A DNA stretch of 64,000 bases. Origin: Deltaproteobacteria bacterium (GTDB lineage Bacteria > Myxococcota > Myxococcia > SLRQ01). Made by a program: the position numbers and the translations under genes. The first letter of the stretch is position 1, and every line of letters begins with the position of its first letter. Of the stretch, positions 1 through 8,288 are shown piece after piece. The DNA lies in contig JARGFU010000019.1 in the NCBI GenBank assembly GCA_029210625.1, positions 1 through 64,000 on the forward strand, given 5' to 3'. Below the pieces are notes generated by a model that was not told the DNA's origin, made no database searches, and saw only the letters and a list, made by a program, of their open reading frames with translations.

Positions 1-468
1 GGGGACCACCGCGGGCGCGGGCGCCGGGGCGGGCGCGGCGGGGGGCGGCACCACGGGCGCCGGAGCGGCCGGCTGCGCCGGCGAGGTGGCGCCGGTGGAG
101 ATGGCGTTGGCCTGATCCACCACCTGGAAGAAGGTGGCGAGCTCGGCGATGTTCCCCAGGCGCTTCCAGGTCTCACCCGAGCGCGAGATCTCATCGTCCC
201 GGCTGACCTTCCGCTCGACGATCCACTTCTGGAGGGTCGTCAGGTCCTTGAAGGTGTAGACGTCCCCGCTCTTGGTGCGGATCTGCCAGGGCTTGTCGCT
301 CGCGGAGGCGGCGAGCGGCGGCGCGACCGGCTCGGTGTAGGCCACCGAGCGGCGCCGCACCCGGAAGACGTTGTCGCACTCGGTGCAGCGGACGGTGACC
401 CCAGCGTCGGTGAGCTGGGCCTCGTCCAGGTCATAAACCGTCCCGCACTTCTCGCAACGAACGTCCAT
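1..468 (-). CDS. Zinc-ribbon (MJ0042-type) / GYF-like domain protein, partial
   Basis: The gene runs off the left edge, so only the N-terminal 156 residues are visible. Residues 1-40 form a zinc ribbon with two Cys pairs (CEKC at 5-8 and CTEC further on), the MJ0042-type finger found on many myxobacterial regulatory and envelope proteins. Residues 64-120 (beginning KPWQIRTKSGDVYTFKDL) resemble a GYF-like/DUF4339 module. A Pro/Ala-rich linker follows and continues past the edge. The ATG at 468 was chosen because the finger begins immediately. The next gene upstream on the same strand (524-1699) has the same finger and a similar central module, so the two look like diverged paralogues. Target and function are unknown. 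Confidence 0.75.
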   Translation of the reverse strand, partial: MDVRCEKCGTVYDLDEAQLTDAGVTVRCTECDNVFRVRRRSVAYTEPVAPPLAASASDKPWQIRTKSGDVYTFKDLTTLQKWIVERKVSRDDEISRSGETWKRLGNIAELATFFQVVDQANAISTGATSPAQPAAPAPVVPPPAAPAPAPAPAVVP

Positions 469-523
469 GGTCTCCTCTCACACTCCCGCACGAGCCGCGC
501 TGCGGCCACGTCGCACGCGCTCT

Positions 524-1699
524 TCAGGGTGTACGCTTCCCCCGTTTCTCACGCAACGCCTTCAAGCGGCCCCGGATCTTCCCGGCGCGCTTCTCCTCGC
601 CCAGCGTCTCGTAGACCTCGGCCAGGGCCTCCAGGGCCTCCGGGCTCTCCAGGGTGTCGACCGCGCGCCGGTAGGCGATGACCGCGTCGACCAGCTGCCC
701 CTCCTTCCGGGCGCGGGTCGCCTGGCCCATGAGGGCCTCGTAGGCCGCCCGCTGGTCGACGGCCGGATCGCCGGCGTCCTCCACCGGGGCCACCCGCCCT
801 CCACCGATGGCGTCGAGGCCCAGCGCGTCGAAGGGGACCCAGCCCGAGAGGTCCACGACCTGCAGGGTCTGGACGGCGACCAGCACCGAGACCAGCATCA
901 GCAAGGTGGCGAGGACCGCCGCCGCCGACCAGCCCACCCCGGCGCCCTCGCTCGGGTCGGCGATCGGCGCGGCGGCCGCCCGGAGGGCCACCGAGAGGCC
1001 GGTGGGCTCCCGGGAGACGGCCCGCGGGGCCTGCATCGAGCGCAGGGAGTCGGGGTCCTGCCAGGTGCGGCCGTCGGAGGAGACCTCGGCGCCCGGATCC
1101 GGGTGCGCGCCCAGGTAGTTGTGGACCTCCTCCATCGAGTCGAAGTTGCGCACCGTCCCGTCGGAGAGGCGCAGCTTCCAGGCCCCGGTGAGCTCCTCGC
1201 TCGCGGCCCCCTCGACCGTCGCCGGCGCGCCGCTCTGGGCCCGGATCGCGCTGGTGCCCCGGGAGGGGCCGCCGGGCATCGGGGTCGGCATCGGCGTCGG
1301 GGTGGGTTCGCTGAGGGCCGGCGTCGCCTCGAGGTCGGCGAAGGGATCCACCTCGAGGCGGCCCTCGCTCCCGCCCCAGGGATCGGCCGGCTCGCCGAGC
1401 TGCGGGAGGGTGTCGAGGTCCTCCTGGGTGCCGATCCCGGGCGGGAGCGGATCGGGCGGGGCGGCCTGCAGTTCCTCGTAGGCCGTGCGCTGGCTCCCGG
1501 TGACCGCCAGCCCGGGCAGGGGCGCGGCCTGCGGCGCGGGGGCGGGGGCGGCCGCCGGCATGGGCGGTGGGCTGGCTCCCGGGGCCCCGGGGATCTTGAA
1601 GACGATCTTGCAGCGCGCGCACCGCACCTTCTTGCCGGCCGTGGCCGTACCTTCCGGGATCTCGAAGGTCGTCTTGCAGGAGGGGCAGGAGAGCCGCAT
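524..1699 (-). CDS. Zinc-ribbon protein with GYF-like module, one TM helix and TPR-like C-terminus
   Basis: A 391-residue protein. It opens with an MJ0042-type zinc ribbon (CPSC and CARC pairs within the first 35 residues). A Pro/Ala-rich linker follows, then a segment starting WKLRLSDGTVRNFDS that parallels the module in the neighbouring 1-468 protein. One hydrophobic helix (AAVLATLLMLVSVLVAVQ) anchors it in the membrane. The C-terminal 80 residues look like TPR helices (AYEALMGQATRARKEGQ, then LEALAEVYETLGEEKRAGK). The open frame extends upstream to 1771, but the ATG at 1699 sits directly before the finger and has a GAAAGG-like ribosome site. The layout suggests a cytoplasmic sensor or adaptor tethered to the inner membrane; that is inference. 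Confidence 0.8.
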   Translation of the reverse strand: MRLSCPSCKTTFEIPEGTATAGKKVRCARCKIVFKIPGAPGASPPPMPAAAPAPAPQAAPLPGLAVTGSQRTAYEELQAAPPDPLPPGIGTQEDLDTLPQLGEPADPWGGSEGRLEVDPFADLEATPALSEPTPTPMPTPMPGGPSRGTSAIRAQSGAPATVEGAASEELTGAWKLRLSDGTVRNFDSMEEVHNYLGAHPDPGAEVSSDGRTWQDPDSLRSMQAPRAVSREPTGLSVALRAAAAPIADPSEGAGVGWSAAAVLATLLMLVSVLVAVQTLQVVDLSGWVPFDALGLDAIGGGRVAPVEDAGDPAVDQRAAYEALMGQATRARKEGQLVDAVIAYRRAVDTLESPEALEALAEVYETLGEEKRAGKIRGRLKALREKRGKRTP

Positions 1700-1766
1700 G
1701 AAATGCCTTTCGCGCGTCGAAGCTACCACAAGAAGGGGGGTGGGTCGCCAAACTGACGCCCCGGAG

Positions 1767-1792
1767 GACACCCTCGAGAGGGAGGGGGTGTC
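1767..1792. terminator. Possible stem-loop 3' of the helicase gene
   Basis: GACACCC (1767-1773) pairs with GGGTGTC (1786-1792) across a 12-base loop, and a competing CCCTC/GAGGG hairpin lies inside. It sits just after the stop of the minus-strand helicase at 1798. There is no clear U-tract on the minus-strand transcript, so intrinsic termination is doubtful. Confidence 0.25.
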
Positions 1793-1797
1793 GTCTT

Positions 1798-4122
1798 TCA
1801 GATCACCTCGACGAAGCGCGCGATGACCTTCTTGCGGCCCACGCCCTCGAAGTCGACGGTGAGGCGGGCCTTGTCGCCCCGCCCGTCCACCTCGGCGATC
1901 CGCCCCTCACCGAAGGTGCGGTGCCAGACCCGCCCTCCCCGGCGGGGGATCCCTCCGCCGCGCTCGTGTTCGGGGCGCTGATCGAAGGCGTAGTCCACCA
2001 CCACCTCGCCGGGCTCGGGGTGGACCACCTCCTCGGCCAGGGCCTCCGCGGCGTCGGTCAGGGCGTCGAAGTCGTCCCCGGCGGGCGGATCCACCGCGTC
2101 CTCGTCGAAGAGCCCGCGCTGGCGGCCCCGGTAGCCGGAGAGCCCCTGGCGGTGGGCCTCTCCGCTCCACCCCGGCTCCAGCAGGCTGCGCTGGGGCCGG
2201 CAGGCCGGGTCGATCAGGTCGGGCTCGATGTCCTCGAGGAAGCGGCTCGGCCGCTTCACCTGGCGGCTCCCCATCAGGAAGCGCGAGCGGGCCCAGGTCA
2301 GCACCAGCTCCTTGCGGGCGCGGGTGAAGCCGACGTAGCAGAGGCGCCGCTCCTCGGCCATCTCCTCCGGGTCCCACTCGGTCTCCCCGACCACGAAGGC
2401 CCGGCTGTGGGGGAAGGTGCGCTCCTCCATCCCGACGATCACCACCGCGTCGAACTCGAGGCCCTTGGCGGCGTGGAGGGTCATCAGGCTGATGCGGTGC
2501 TCGTCCTGGGACTGACCGTCGGCGTCGCTCGTCAGCGCCATCTCGTCGAGGAAGTCGGCCAGGCTCGCGCCCCGGCCGCTGCGCTCGGTGGCCGCCCCGA
2601 GGAGGGCGTCGAGGTTCTCGAGGCGCTCGCGGGACTCGTCGCTGTCCTCGGCCCGCAGCGCGTCGCCGTAGCCGGAGGCCGCGATGGCGGCCGCCACGAT
2701 CACGTCCGGCGCCTGCTCTTCCATCGCCCGGTGGTGCAGGTCGTCGATGAGCCGATGGAAGGCGGCGAGCTTGGCCCGGGCGCGGTCGGCGAGGCGGCCC
2801 TCGAGGCGGGGGGAGACGAGCGCCCGGTAGGCGCTGGTGCGCTCCTGGCGCGCCGCGATCAGCAGGGTCTCGACGGTCTTCTTGCCGATGCCCCGCCGCG
2901 GCGTGTTGATCACCCGCAGCAGGTCGGCGTCCGAGTCCGGCGAGAGGGCCAGGCGCAGGTAGGCGATCAGGTCCTTGATCTCGGCGCGCTCGTAGAAGGA
3001 GCGGCCCCGGACGATGTGGTAGGGCAGCCGCGCCGCCCGCAGGGCGTCCTCCAGGACGCGGGACTGGGCGTTCACCCGGTAGAAGATGGCGATCTCCGGG
3101 AGCGGGTACTCCTCGGAGAGGCGCTCGACGGTGGCGGCCACCCAGCGGGCCTCCTCCACCTCGTCGCCGCAGGCGATGACCTTGATGGGCTCACCGTGCC
3201 CCGCGTCGGTCCAGAGCTTCTTGGGCTTGCGGCCCCGGGCGTGGCGGATCACGCCGTGCGCGGCGTCGAGGATGGTCTGGCTCGAGCGGTAGTTCTGCTC
3301 CAGGCGCACGACCTTGGCGCCGGGGAAGTCGCGCTCGAAGGAGAGGATGTTGGAGATGTCGGCGCCCCGCCAGCGGTAGATCGACTGGTCGTCGTCGCCC
3401 ACCACCACCACGCTGGTGTCGGGCCCGACCAGCTCCTTGAGGAGCGCGTACTGCACCACGTTGGTGTCCTGGTACTCGTCGACCATCACCTGCCGCAGGC
3501 GGGCATGGAAGTCGGCCTTCACGTCCGCGTGCTCGCGCAGGAGCAGGACCGGCAGGCGCAGGAGATCGCCGAAGTCCACCGCGCCGGCGCGCTGCAGCTC
3601 CTCCTGGTAGCTGACGTAGACCTCCCGCATCCGCTCGCCGACCAGGTCGAAGTGGCCGATCTCCATCTGCGAGGGCCCCTGCCCCTTGCCCTTGGCCTGG
3701 TCGATCCGGGCCAGCGCATCCCGGGGCGAGAAGGCGTCCTCGTCGAAGCCCAGGTCCCGGAGGATGCGCCGCATGAGGGCGCGCTGGTCCGAGTCGTCGT
3801 AGATGACGAAGCGCTCGGGCAGCCCCAGGCGGTCGCCGTACTCGCGCAGGATGCGCACCCCGGCGGCGTGGAAGGTCGAGAGCCAGAGCCGGCGCGCCGG
3901 GGCGCCCATGAGGGCCTCGCAGCGCTCGCGCATCTCGGCGGCGGCCTTGTTGGTGAAGGTCACCGCCAGGATCGACTCGGGCGGGATCCCGGCCTCCTCC
4001 ACCAGCCAGGCGATGCGGTGGGTGATGACGCGGGTCTTCCCCGAGCCGGCGCCGGCGAGGATGAGCAGCGGCCCGTCCACGTGACGGGCCGCCTCGAGCT
4101 GGGGGGGGTTGAGACCGCTCAA
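1798..4122 (-). CDS. pcrA: UvrD/PcrA-type ATP-dependent DNA helicase (SF1A)
   Basis: A 3'-5' helicase expected to act in nucleotide excision repair and in clearing replication or RecA blocks. All SF1A motifs are present: Q-motif LNPPQLEAA, Walker A AGAGSGKT (residues 23-30), Walker B VDEYQDTN, motif III VGDDDQSIYRWRGAD, motif IV QNYRSSQTIL, motif V TLHAAKGLEFDAV and motif VI VGFTRARKEL. The last about 45 residues (VWHRTFGEGRIAEVDG onward) match the Tudor-like C-terminal domain typical of PcrA/UvrD. Length (774 aa) is normal for the family. A TTG at 4122 is preferred because it lies right before the Q-motif and 10 bases after the upstream stop. An ATG at 4182 would overlap the transporter gene and lacks a ribosome site. 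UvrD versus PcrA naming is a matter of lineage. Confidence 0.93.
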   Translation of the reverse strand: MSGLNPPQLEAARHVDGPLLILAGAGSGKTRVITHRIAWLVEEAGIPPESILAVTFTNKAAAEMRERCEALMGAPARRLWLSTFHAAGVRILREYGDRLGLPERFVIYDDSDQRALMRRILRDLGFDEDAFSPRDALARIDQAKGKGQGPSQMEIGHFDLVGERMREVYVSYQEELQRAGAVDFGDLLRLPVLLLREHADVKADFHARLRQVMVDEYQDTNVVQYALLKELVGPDTSVVVVGDDDQSIYRWRGADISNILSFERDFPGAKVVRLEQNYRSSQTILDAAHGVIRHARGRKPKKLWTDAGHGEPIKVIACGDEVEEARWVAATVERLSEEYPLPEIAIFYRVNAQSRVLEDALRAARLPYHIVRGRSFYERAEIKDLIAYLRLALSPDSDADLLRVINTPRRGIGKKTVETLLIAARQERTSAYRALVSPRLEGRLADRARAKLAAFHRLIDDLHHRAMEEQAPDVIVAAAIAASGYGDALRAEDSDESRERLENLDALLGAATERSGRGASLADFLDEMALTSDADGQSQDEHRISLMTLHAAKGLEFDAVVIVGMEERTFPHSRAFVVGETEWDPEEMAEERRLCYVGFTRARKELVLTWARSRFLMGSRQVKRPSRFLEDIEPDLIDPACRPQRSLLEPGWSGEAHRQGLSGYRGRQRGLFDEDAVDPPAGDDFDALTDAAEALAEEVVHPEPGEVVVDYAFDQRPEHERGGGIPRRGGRVWHRTFGEGRIAEVDGRGDKARLTVDFEGVGRKKVIARFVEVI

Positions 4123-4132
4123 GGGGGGAAGG

Positions 4133-6910
4133 TTACTTCTTCTCGCCCCCGTCGTGCTCGCCCTTCGGGTCGCCCACGGCATCGAAGGTGTCGTCGGTGG
4201 ACTCGTCCACCGCCACCGCCTCCGCCTCCGCGGCGGCCTCGGCCTCGGCGGCCTCCCTGGCGGCCTTCTCGGCCCGCTCCTCGGCGGCGTGGTAGACGCC
4301 GCGCAGGAGGAAGAGGCCGATCGGGGTGAGGGCGGCCATGCCGCCGATCCACCACCAGATCATCTGGTGATCGGGGTAGTTCCCGTAGACCCCATCGACG
4401 CCGAACTCGGGCGCGTAGCCGGAGAGGAGGAAGCCCGCCATCGGGCCCGCGATGAACTTCGCGCCGAAGTAGGGCAGGTAGGAGAGCGAGATGTAGGAGC
4501 CCTCCCGCCCCGGGGGCGCGATCTCCGCGGTGAACTGCATCAGCCGCGGCGACCAGATGGCCTCGCCCACGGTGAAGGTCATCACGAAGATGACCATCGA
4601 GAGGTAGTAGGGATCGCGCATCCCCACCGGGACCTCGAGCCAGCGATCGTAGATCACCGCGCCGAACCAGGTGTCGGTGAGGCCCGCGAAGGTCTCCACC
4701 GGCAGGACCACGAAGAAGATCGAGCCGACCGAGACGATCGTGCCGATCAGCAGCATCCAGTAGGAGCGCACCTTCCGGGTGAAGTAGGCGATCACCGGCA
4801 CCAGGAAGACGATCATCATCGGGTTGAGCACGCCGAAGATGTTCCCGACCAGGGAGCCCGCGCCGAAGTAGCGGATGCCGTAGGAGGGCCAGGTGATGTG
4901 GAAGTGGAAGAAGGTCAGCCGCGCGAAGACCGTGATGGCGATGAGCAGGATGAAGACCCAGAAGACCCGCTGCATGAAGTTCTCACCGAAGATCTTCACG
5001 GTCTCCATGACCTTGGACTTGCCCTCGGCCATGAAGCGGGAGAGCAGGCTGCCCCGTGGACCCTCGCTGGCGACCTTCTCCTGCTTCTTGGGGAAGCGGA
5101 TGCCGGCCTCGGTCATCTCCACGCCGTCGCGCATCCAGAGGATGGCGGCCAGGTCGGGGAGGTTGATGAAGAAGCCGAGGCCGAAGATCACCTGCCAGGG
5201 GGTCAGGGTGTCCCCCAGGAAGTTCATCGTGCCCATCTCACCCATGTTGATGCGCACGACGTCGAAGAGCGCGGCGCCGATGGCCCAGCCGACGTTCATC
5301 AGGGTGTAGAAGAGGCCGAAGCCCAGGGCCGCGCCCTCGATGGTGGTGAAGCGCTTGATGCCCACCGAGAGCACCGGGCCGGTGATGGCGATGCCGATGC
5401 CCAGGGGGATGAAGCCGAAGATGGTCGCCATCCAGATGTCGTTGGCGAAGGGCATCACGGCGCGGGAGAGGAGCAGGGCGAAGCTGCCCAGCAGCAGGGT
5501 CTTCTTGATGCCGATGGCGTCGCAGATGGCGCCCACCGCCATGGTGGTGGCGGTCACCACGGTGGACCAGACCGAGTAGTAGGTGCCGGCCCCGATGTCG
5601 CCCAGCCCGATGTCCTCCCGGAGGTAGAACATGAAGGCCAGCTGGGCCGCGCCGTAGGCGCTGTACTCGGTGACCTTGGTGAAGAAGAGGATGTAGAGCT
5701 CGCGGGGCGAGCCACCCAGGCCCTTGGCGTAGGAGAAGAGGATGTAGACGAAGCCCAGGAGCAGGGCGACGGCCACGATCATCAAGGAGATGTCGAGGGT
5801 GTCGCCCCGGCCGCCGCGGATCCGGTCGAAGAAGCTCGTGGTCGACTGGAGGTCGAGGACCCTCAGGCCGTCCTCGGTCTCGATGAGGGCGGCGTAGAAG
5901 GGCATCTCGAAGCCGTCCTTCATCTTCGCCGTGCCCTTGAGCTTGAAGCCGCCCTCGAGGCTGGTGGACTCGCCCCACTCGATGGACTCGGCGGCGAGGA
6001 ACTCGTCCCCCTCGAGCTCGGCCTTCAGCTGCTCGGCGTCGCGCTCCTGCTTGAGCATCGCGCTGGTCCCGGCCCAGGCGGCCTCGACCTCACCGGCCCG
6101 CATCTTCTCGAGGAGCGCTTCGACGATGGCCGAGGCCTTCAGCTCGTCGGTGGTCGGGCGGACCACGTCCACGATCTTCTGGTCGGCGGTGAAGGTCACC
6201 TTCACGACCTTGGAGCGCGGCACCCAGCCCTCGGCCTCCCGGGGCTTGTCGGCCACGGTGATGATGCCGAAGAGCTCCCAGGCGGCCACCGGGGCCCCGT
6301 GGTCCTCGGCGGCCTCCTCACCCTCGGCGGCCTTCTTCGGGGGCGCGGCCTTGCGGACCTCGTCCCAGCGGATCTTCTCGACCGGCACGAAGCCATGGCG
6401 GCGCAGTTCATGGATCTTGGCGCCGGCCTTCTCGGGCTTCTCCAGGATGGCTCGCAGGCTCTTCTTGGCGTCGGCCTCACCGGCGGCCAGCGCCTTGAGC
6501 TCGGCGTCGAGCTCGGCGTCCTTGGCCTCGGGGGTGGGGGAGATGTGCCCGGAGAGCCCGCGCAGGAGCTTCTCGGCGCTGGCGCCCAGCGCCTCGGTGG
6601 ACGGTCCCTCCGCCGGAGCTTCCGCCTCCGCCTCGGCCTCAGCGCCAGCCTCCGCCTCCGCCTCCGCCTCCGCCTCAGCCTCGGCCTCCTCGCCCTCGGC
6701 GGGCGCGACGGCCTCGCCCTCCGGGGCGGCGGGAGCCTCGGCGACGGCCTCGGCGGCGACGGCAGGCGCCTCGGCGGCGGCCTCGTCCTGGGCCTGGGCT
6801 TCCTGCCCCGGGCTGTAGCTGGTGGCCATCAGGATCCCGAGGGCCATCACGATCGTGAAGGTCAGGCGGAAACGACGGGTCCGACGGGCGAAGCGGAGGA
6901 GGGCTTTCAT
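4133..6910 (-). CDS. MFS (POT-like) transporter with a long extracytoplasmic N-terminal region
   Basis: A 925-residue protein. It begins with a signal-like helix (FTIVMALGILMATSYS), followed by a low-complexity Ala/Glu stretch to about residue 110. A roughly 260-residue soluble region comes next; its second half (starting AIVEALLEKMRAGEVEAAW) looks like an NTF2-like fold. From about residue 370 there is a multi-helix MFS core. The segments VTEYSAYGAAQLAFMFYLRE and AICDAIGIKKTLLLG recall the proton-coupled oligopeptide (POT) branch, but the POT ExxERFxYY signature is not intact. The tail is charged and Ala/Glu-rich. The ATG at 6910 has a GGGAG ribosome site; the frame extends to 7105 without good starts. 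The helicase gene lies 10 bases downstream, so the two may be co-transcribed. Substrate unknown. Confidence 0.8.
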   Translation of the reverse strand: MKALLRFARRTRRFRLTFTIVMALGILMATSYSPGQEAQAQDEAAAEAPAVAAEAVAEAPAAPEGEAVAPAEGEEAEAEAEAEAEAEAGAEAEAEAEAPAEGPSTEALGASAEKLLRGLSGHISPTPEAKDAELDAELKALAAGEADAKKSLRAILEKPEKAGAKIHELRRHGFVPVEKIRWDEVRKAAPPKKAAEGEEAAEDHGAPVAAWELFGIITVADKPREAEGWVPRSKVVKVTFTADQKIVDVVRPTTDELKASAIVEALLEKMRAGEVEAAWAGTSAMLKQERDAEQLKAELEGDEFLAAESIEWGESTSLEGGFKLKGTAKMKDGFEMPFYAALIETEDGLRVLDLQSTTSFFDRIRGGRGDTLDISLMIVAVALLLGFVYILFSYAKGLGGSPRELYILFFTKVTEYSAYGAAQLAFMFYLREDIGLGDIGAGTYYSVWSTVVTATTMAVGAICDAIGIKKTLLLGSFALLLSRAVMPFANDIWMATIFGFIPLGIGIAITGPVLSVGIKRFTTIEGAALGFGLFYTLMNVGWAIGAALFDVVRINMGEMGTMNFLGDTLTPWQVIFGLGFFINLPDLAAILWMRDGVEMTEAGIRFPKKQEKVASEGPRGSLLSRFMAEGKSKVMETVKIFGENFMQRVFWVFILLIAITVFARLTFFHFHITWPSYGIRYFGAGSLVGNIFGVLNPMMIVFLVPVIAYFTRKVRSYWMLLIGTIVSVGSIFFVVLPVETFAGLTDTWFGAVIYDRWLEVPVGMRDPYYLSMVIFVMTFTVGEAIWSPRLMQFTAEIAPPGREGSYISLSYLPYFGAKFIAGPMAGFLLSGYAPEFGVDGVYGNYPDHQMIWWWIGGMAALTPIGLFLLRGVYHAAEERAEKAAREAAEAEAAAEAEAVAVDESTDDTFDAVGDPKGEHDGGEKK

Positions 6911-7141
6911 GAGGGCTCCCGGCCAGGCAAGAACGGTTGTCGATCGGCCTTCTCGTGGGAGAGGGCCTCTCGAGGGCTGCCCTGTATCGCAAAGGCGGGG
7001 CCCATTGGGCAAGCCGCCGGGGCCCGGATCGCGGCGATCTCGACGGGGTGGTCGAGAAGGTGACAGATTACGCCAGCAGCCTACAGTGGCTCCGTCCACC
7101 CACACCGGGCGGACGGATCGATGCGCTCCCTAGACGATCCA

Positions 7142-7180
7142 GATCATCTCCCGATCACCACGATCATCTCATCGATGAGG
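7142..7180 (+). promoter_or_regulatory. Direct repeats and SD-overlapping palindrome before the cytochrome gene
   Basis: GATCATCTC occurs at 7142-7150 and again at 7162-7170, exactly 20 bp apart (two helical turns). A perfect 12-bp palindrome, CTCATCGATGAG, lies at 7168-7179, and its right end forms part of the GAGG ribosome site (7177-7180) of the cytochrome gene. This could be a regulator site or a small RNA hairpin hiding the ribosome site. No regulator is identified. Confidence 0.3.
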
Positions 7181-7189
7181 TCGAAACTC

Positions 7190-8284
7190 ATGAAGATCCA
7201 CACCTGGCTCGCCGTCGCCGCCTCCTGCACCGCCCTGCTGGTGGCCGCCGCTCCCGGCAGCGCCGAAGCGGCCAAGAAGGCCAAGCCGACGCCGGCCAAG
7301 AAGGCCAAGCCGACGCCGGCCAAGAAGTTCAAGACGGCGCCCCTCCCCGCCGGGGTCGAGGTCGGCTGGTCCCACGCCCCCTTCGAGATGGGCGAGTGCA
7401 GCATCTGCCACGCCAACAGTGATCCGAAGAACCCGGGCCCGATCAACGCCAAGCCCAACGAGCTCTGCCTCAACTGCCACGAGCAGATCGGCGAGATCAT
7501 GGAGCAGCGGGCGGTGAAGCACGGGGCGGCCCTGGAGTCCTGCGTGGGCTGCCACAACCCCCACAACGCCAAGGAGCGGATGCTCCTCTACACCTCCCCG
7601 GCCAAGACCTGCCTGAACTGCCACGAGGACATCGGCAAGATCATCAAGGAGTCGAAGGTGCAGCACGACTCCGTGACCGCCGAGAAGGCCTGCCTGAATT
7701 GCCACAACCCGCACGCGTCGAACGTGGAGAACCTGCTGGTGCAGCTCCCCTTCGACCTCTGCGTGAACTGCCACGGCAAGGACGACATGAAGGCCTCGGA
7801 CGGCAAGGCGATGACCAACTTCCTCAAGCTCCTCAAGGACAACCCGGTCCACCACGACCCGGTCGCCGAGAAGGACTGCTCCGCCTGCCACAAGCCGCAC
7901 GGCTCGGAGCAGTTCCGCCTGCTGCGAGAGGACTACCCGGGCAAGTTCTACGCCGACTACGACCCGACCAACTACAAGCTCTGCTACGGCTGTCACAACG
8001 ATCAGATCATGGACAAGCCGAACACCACCACCCTGACCAAGTTCCGCGACGGTGACCGCAACCTGCACTTCGTGCACGTGAACAAGGCGGACCGCGGCCG
8101 CACCTGCCGCGCCTGCCACGAGGTGCACGCCTCGAAGGAGAAGCACCAGATCCGGGAAGGCGTCCCCTACGGCAAGAGCGGCTGGGTGCTGAAGGTCAAC
8201 TACGAGCAGACCCCCACCGGCGGGCGCTGCGCCAAGACCTGCCACACGGCCAAGGAGTACGTGAACGGTGTGGGGAGCAAGTAG
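7190..8284 (+). CDS. Periplasmic multiheme (about 10-heme) c-type cytochrome
   Basis: A 364-residue exported cytochrome, signal peptide about residues 1-26 (ending near GSAEA). A short Lys/Pro-rich tandem repeat follows. There are nine CxxCH heme sites (CSICH, CLNCH, CVGCH, CLNCH, CLNCH, CVNCH, CSACH, CYGCH, CRACH) and one final CxxxCH site (CAKTCH), giving up to ten hemes. Several sites carry the doubled-CxxCH spacing with a following NPH or KPH, as in the paired-CxxCH family used in anaerobic or extracellular electron transfer. The ATG at 7190 has a GAGG ribosome site. The next gene starts 4 bases after the stop, so a periplasmic redox partnership is likely. No membrane quinol oxidase is visible nearby, so donor and acceptor are unknown. 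Confidence 0.9.
   Translation: MKIHTWLAVAASCTALLVAAAPGSAEAAKKAKPTPAKKAKPTPAKKFKTAPLPAGVEVGWSHAPFEMGECSICHANSDPKNPGPINAKPNELCLNCHEQIGEIMEQRAVKHGAALESCVGCHNPHNAKERMLLYTSPAKTCLNCHEDIGKIIKESKVQHDSVTAEKACLNCHNPHASNVENLLVQLPFDLCVNCHGKDDMKASDGKAMTNFLKLLKDNPVHHDPVAEKDCSACHKPHGSEQFRLLREDYPGKFYADYDPTNYKLCYGCHNDQIMDKPNTTTLTKFRDGDRNLHFVHVNKADRGRTCRACHEVHASKEKHQIREGVPYGKSGWVLKVNYEQTPTGGRCAKTCHTAKEYVNGVGSK
7271..7318 (+). repeat. Two 24-bp tandem units encoding AKKAKPTP
   Basis: Two identical 24-bp units (7271-7294 and 7295-7318) encode AKKAKPTP, and the repeat begins a third time as AKKFK. They make a basic linker between the signal peptide and the heme domain of the cytochrome. Confidence 0.85.
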
Positions 8285-8288
8285 GTAG

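Noticed and set aside
4109-7063. Long plus-strand open frame opposite the MFS transporter
   Set aside because: Composition (His/Gly/Asp-rich) is that of an antisense shadow. The minus strand has a clear ribosome site, membrane helices and family motifs.
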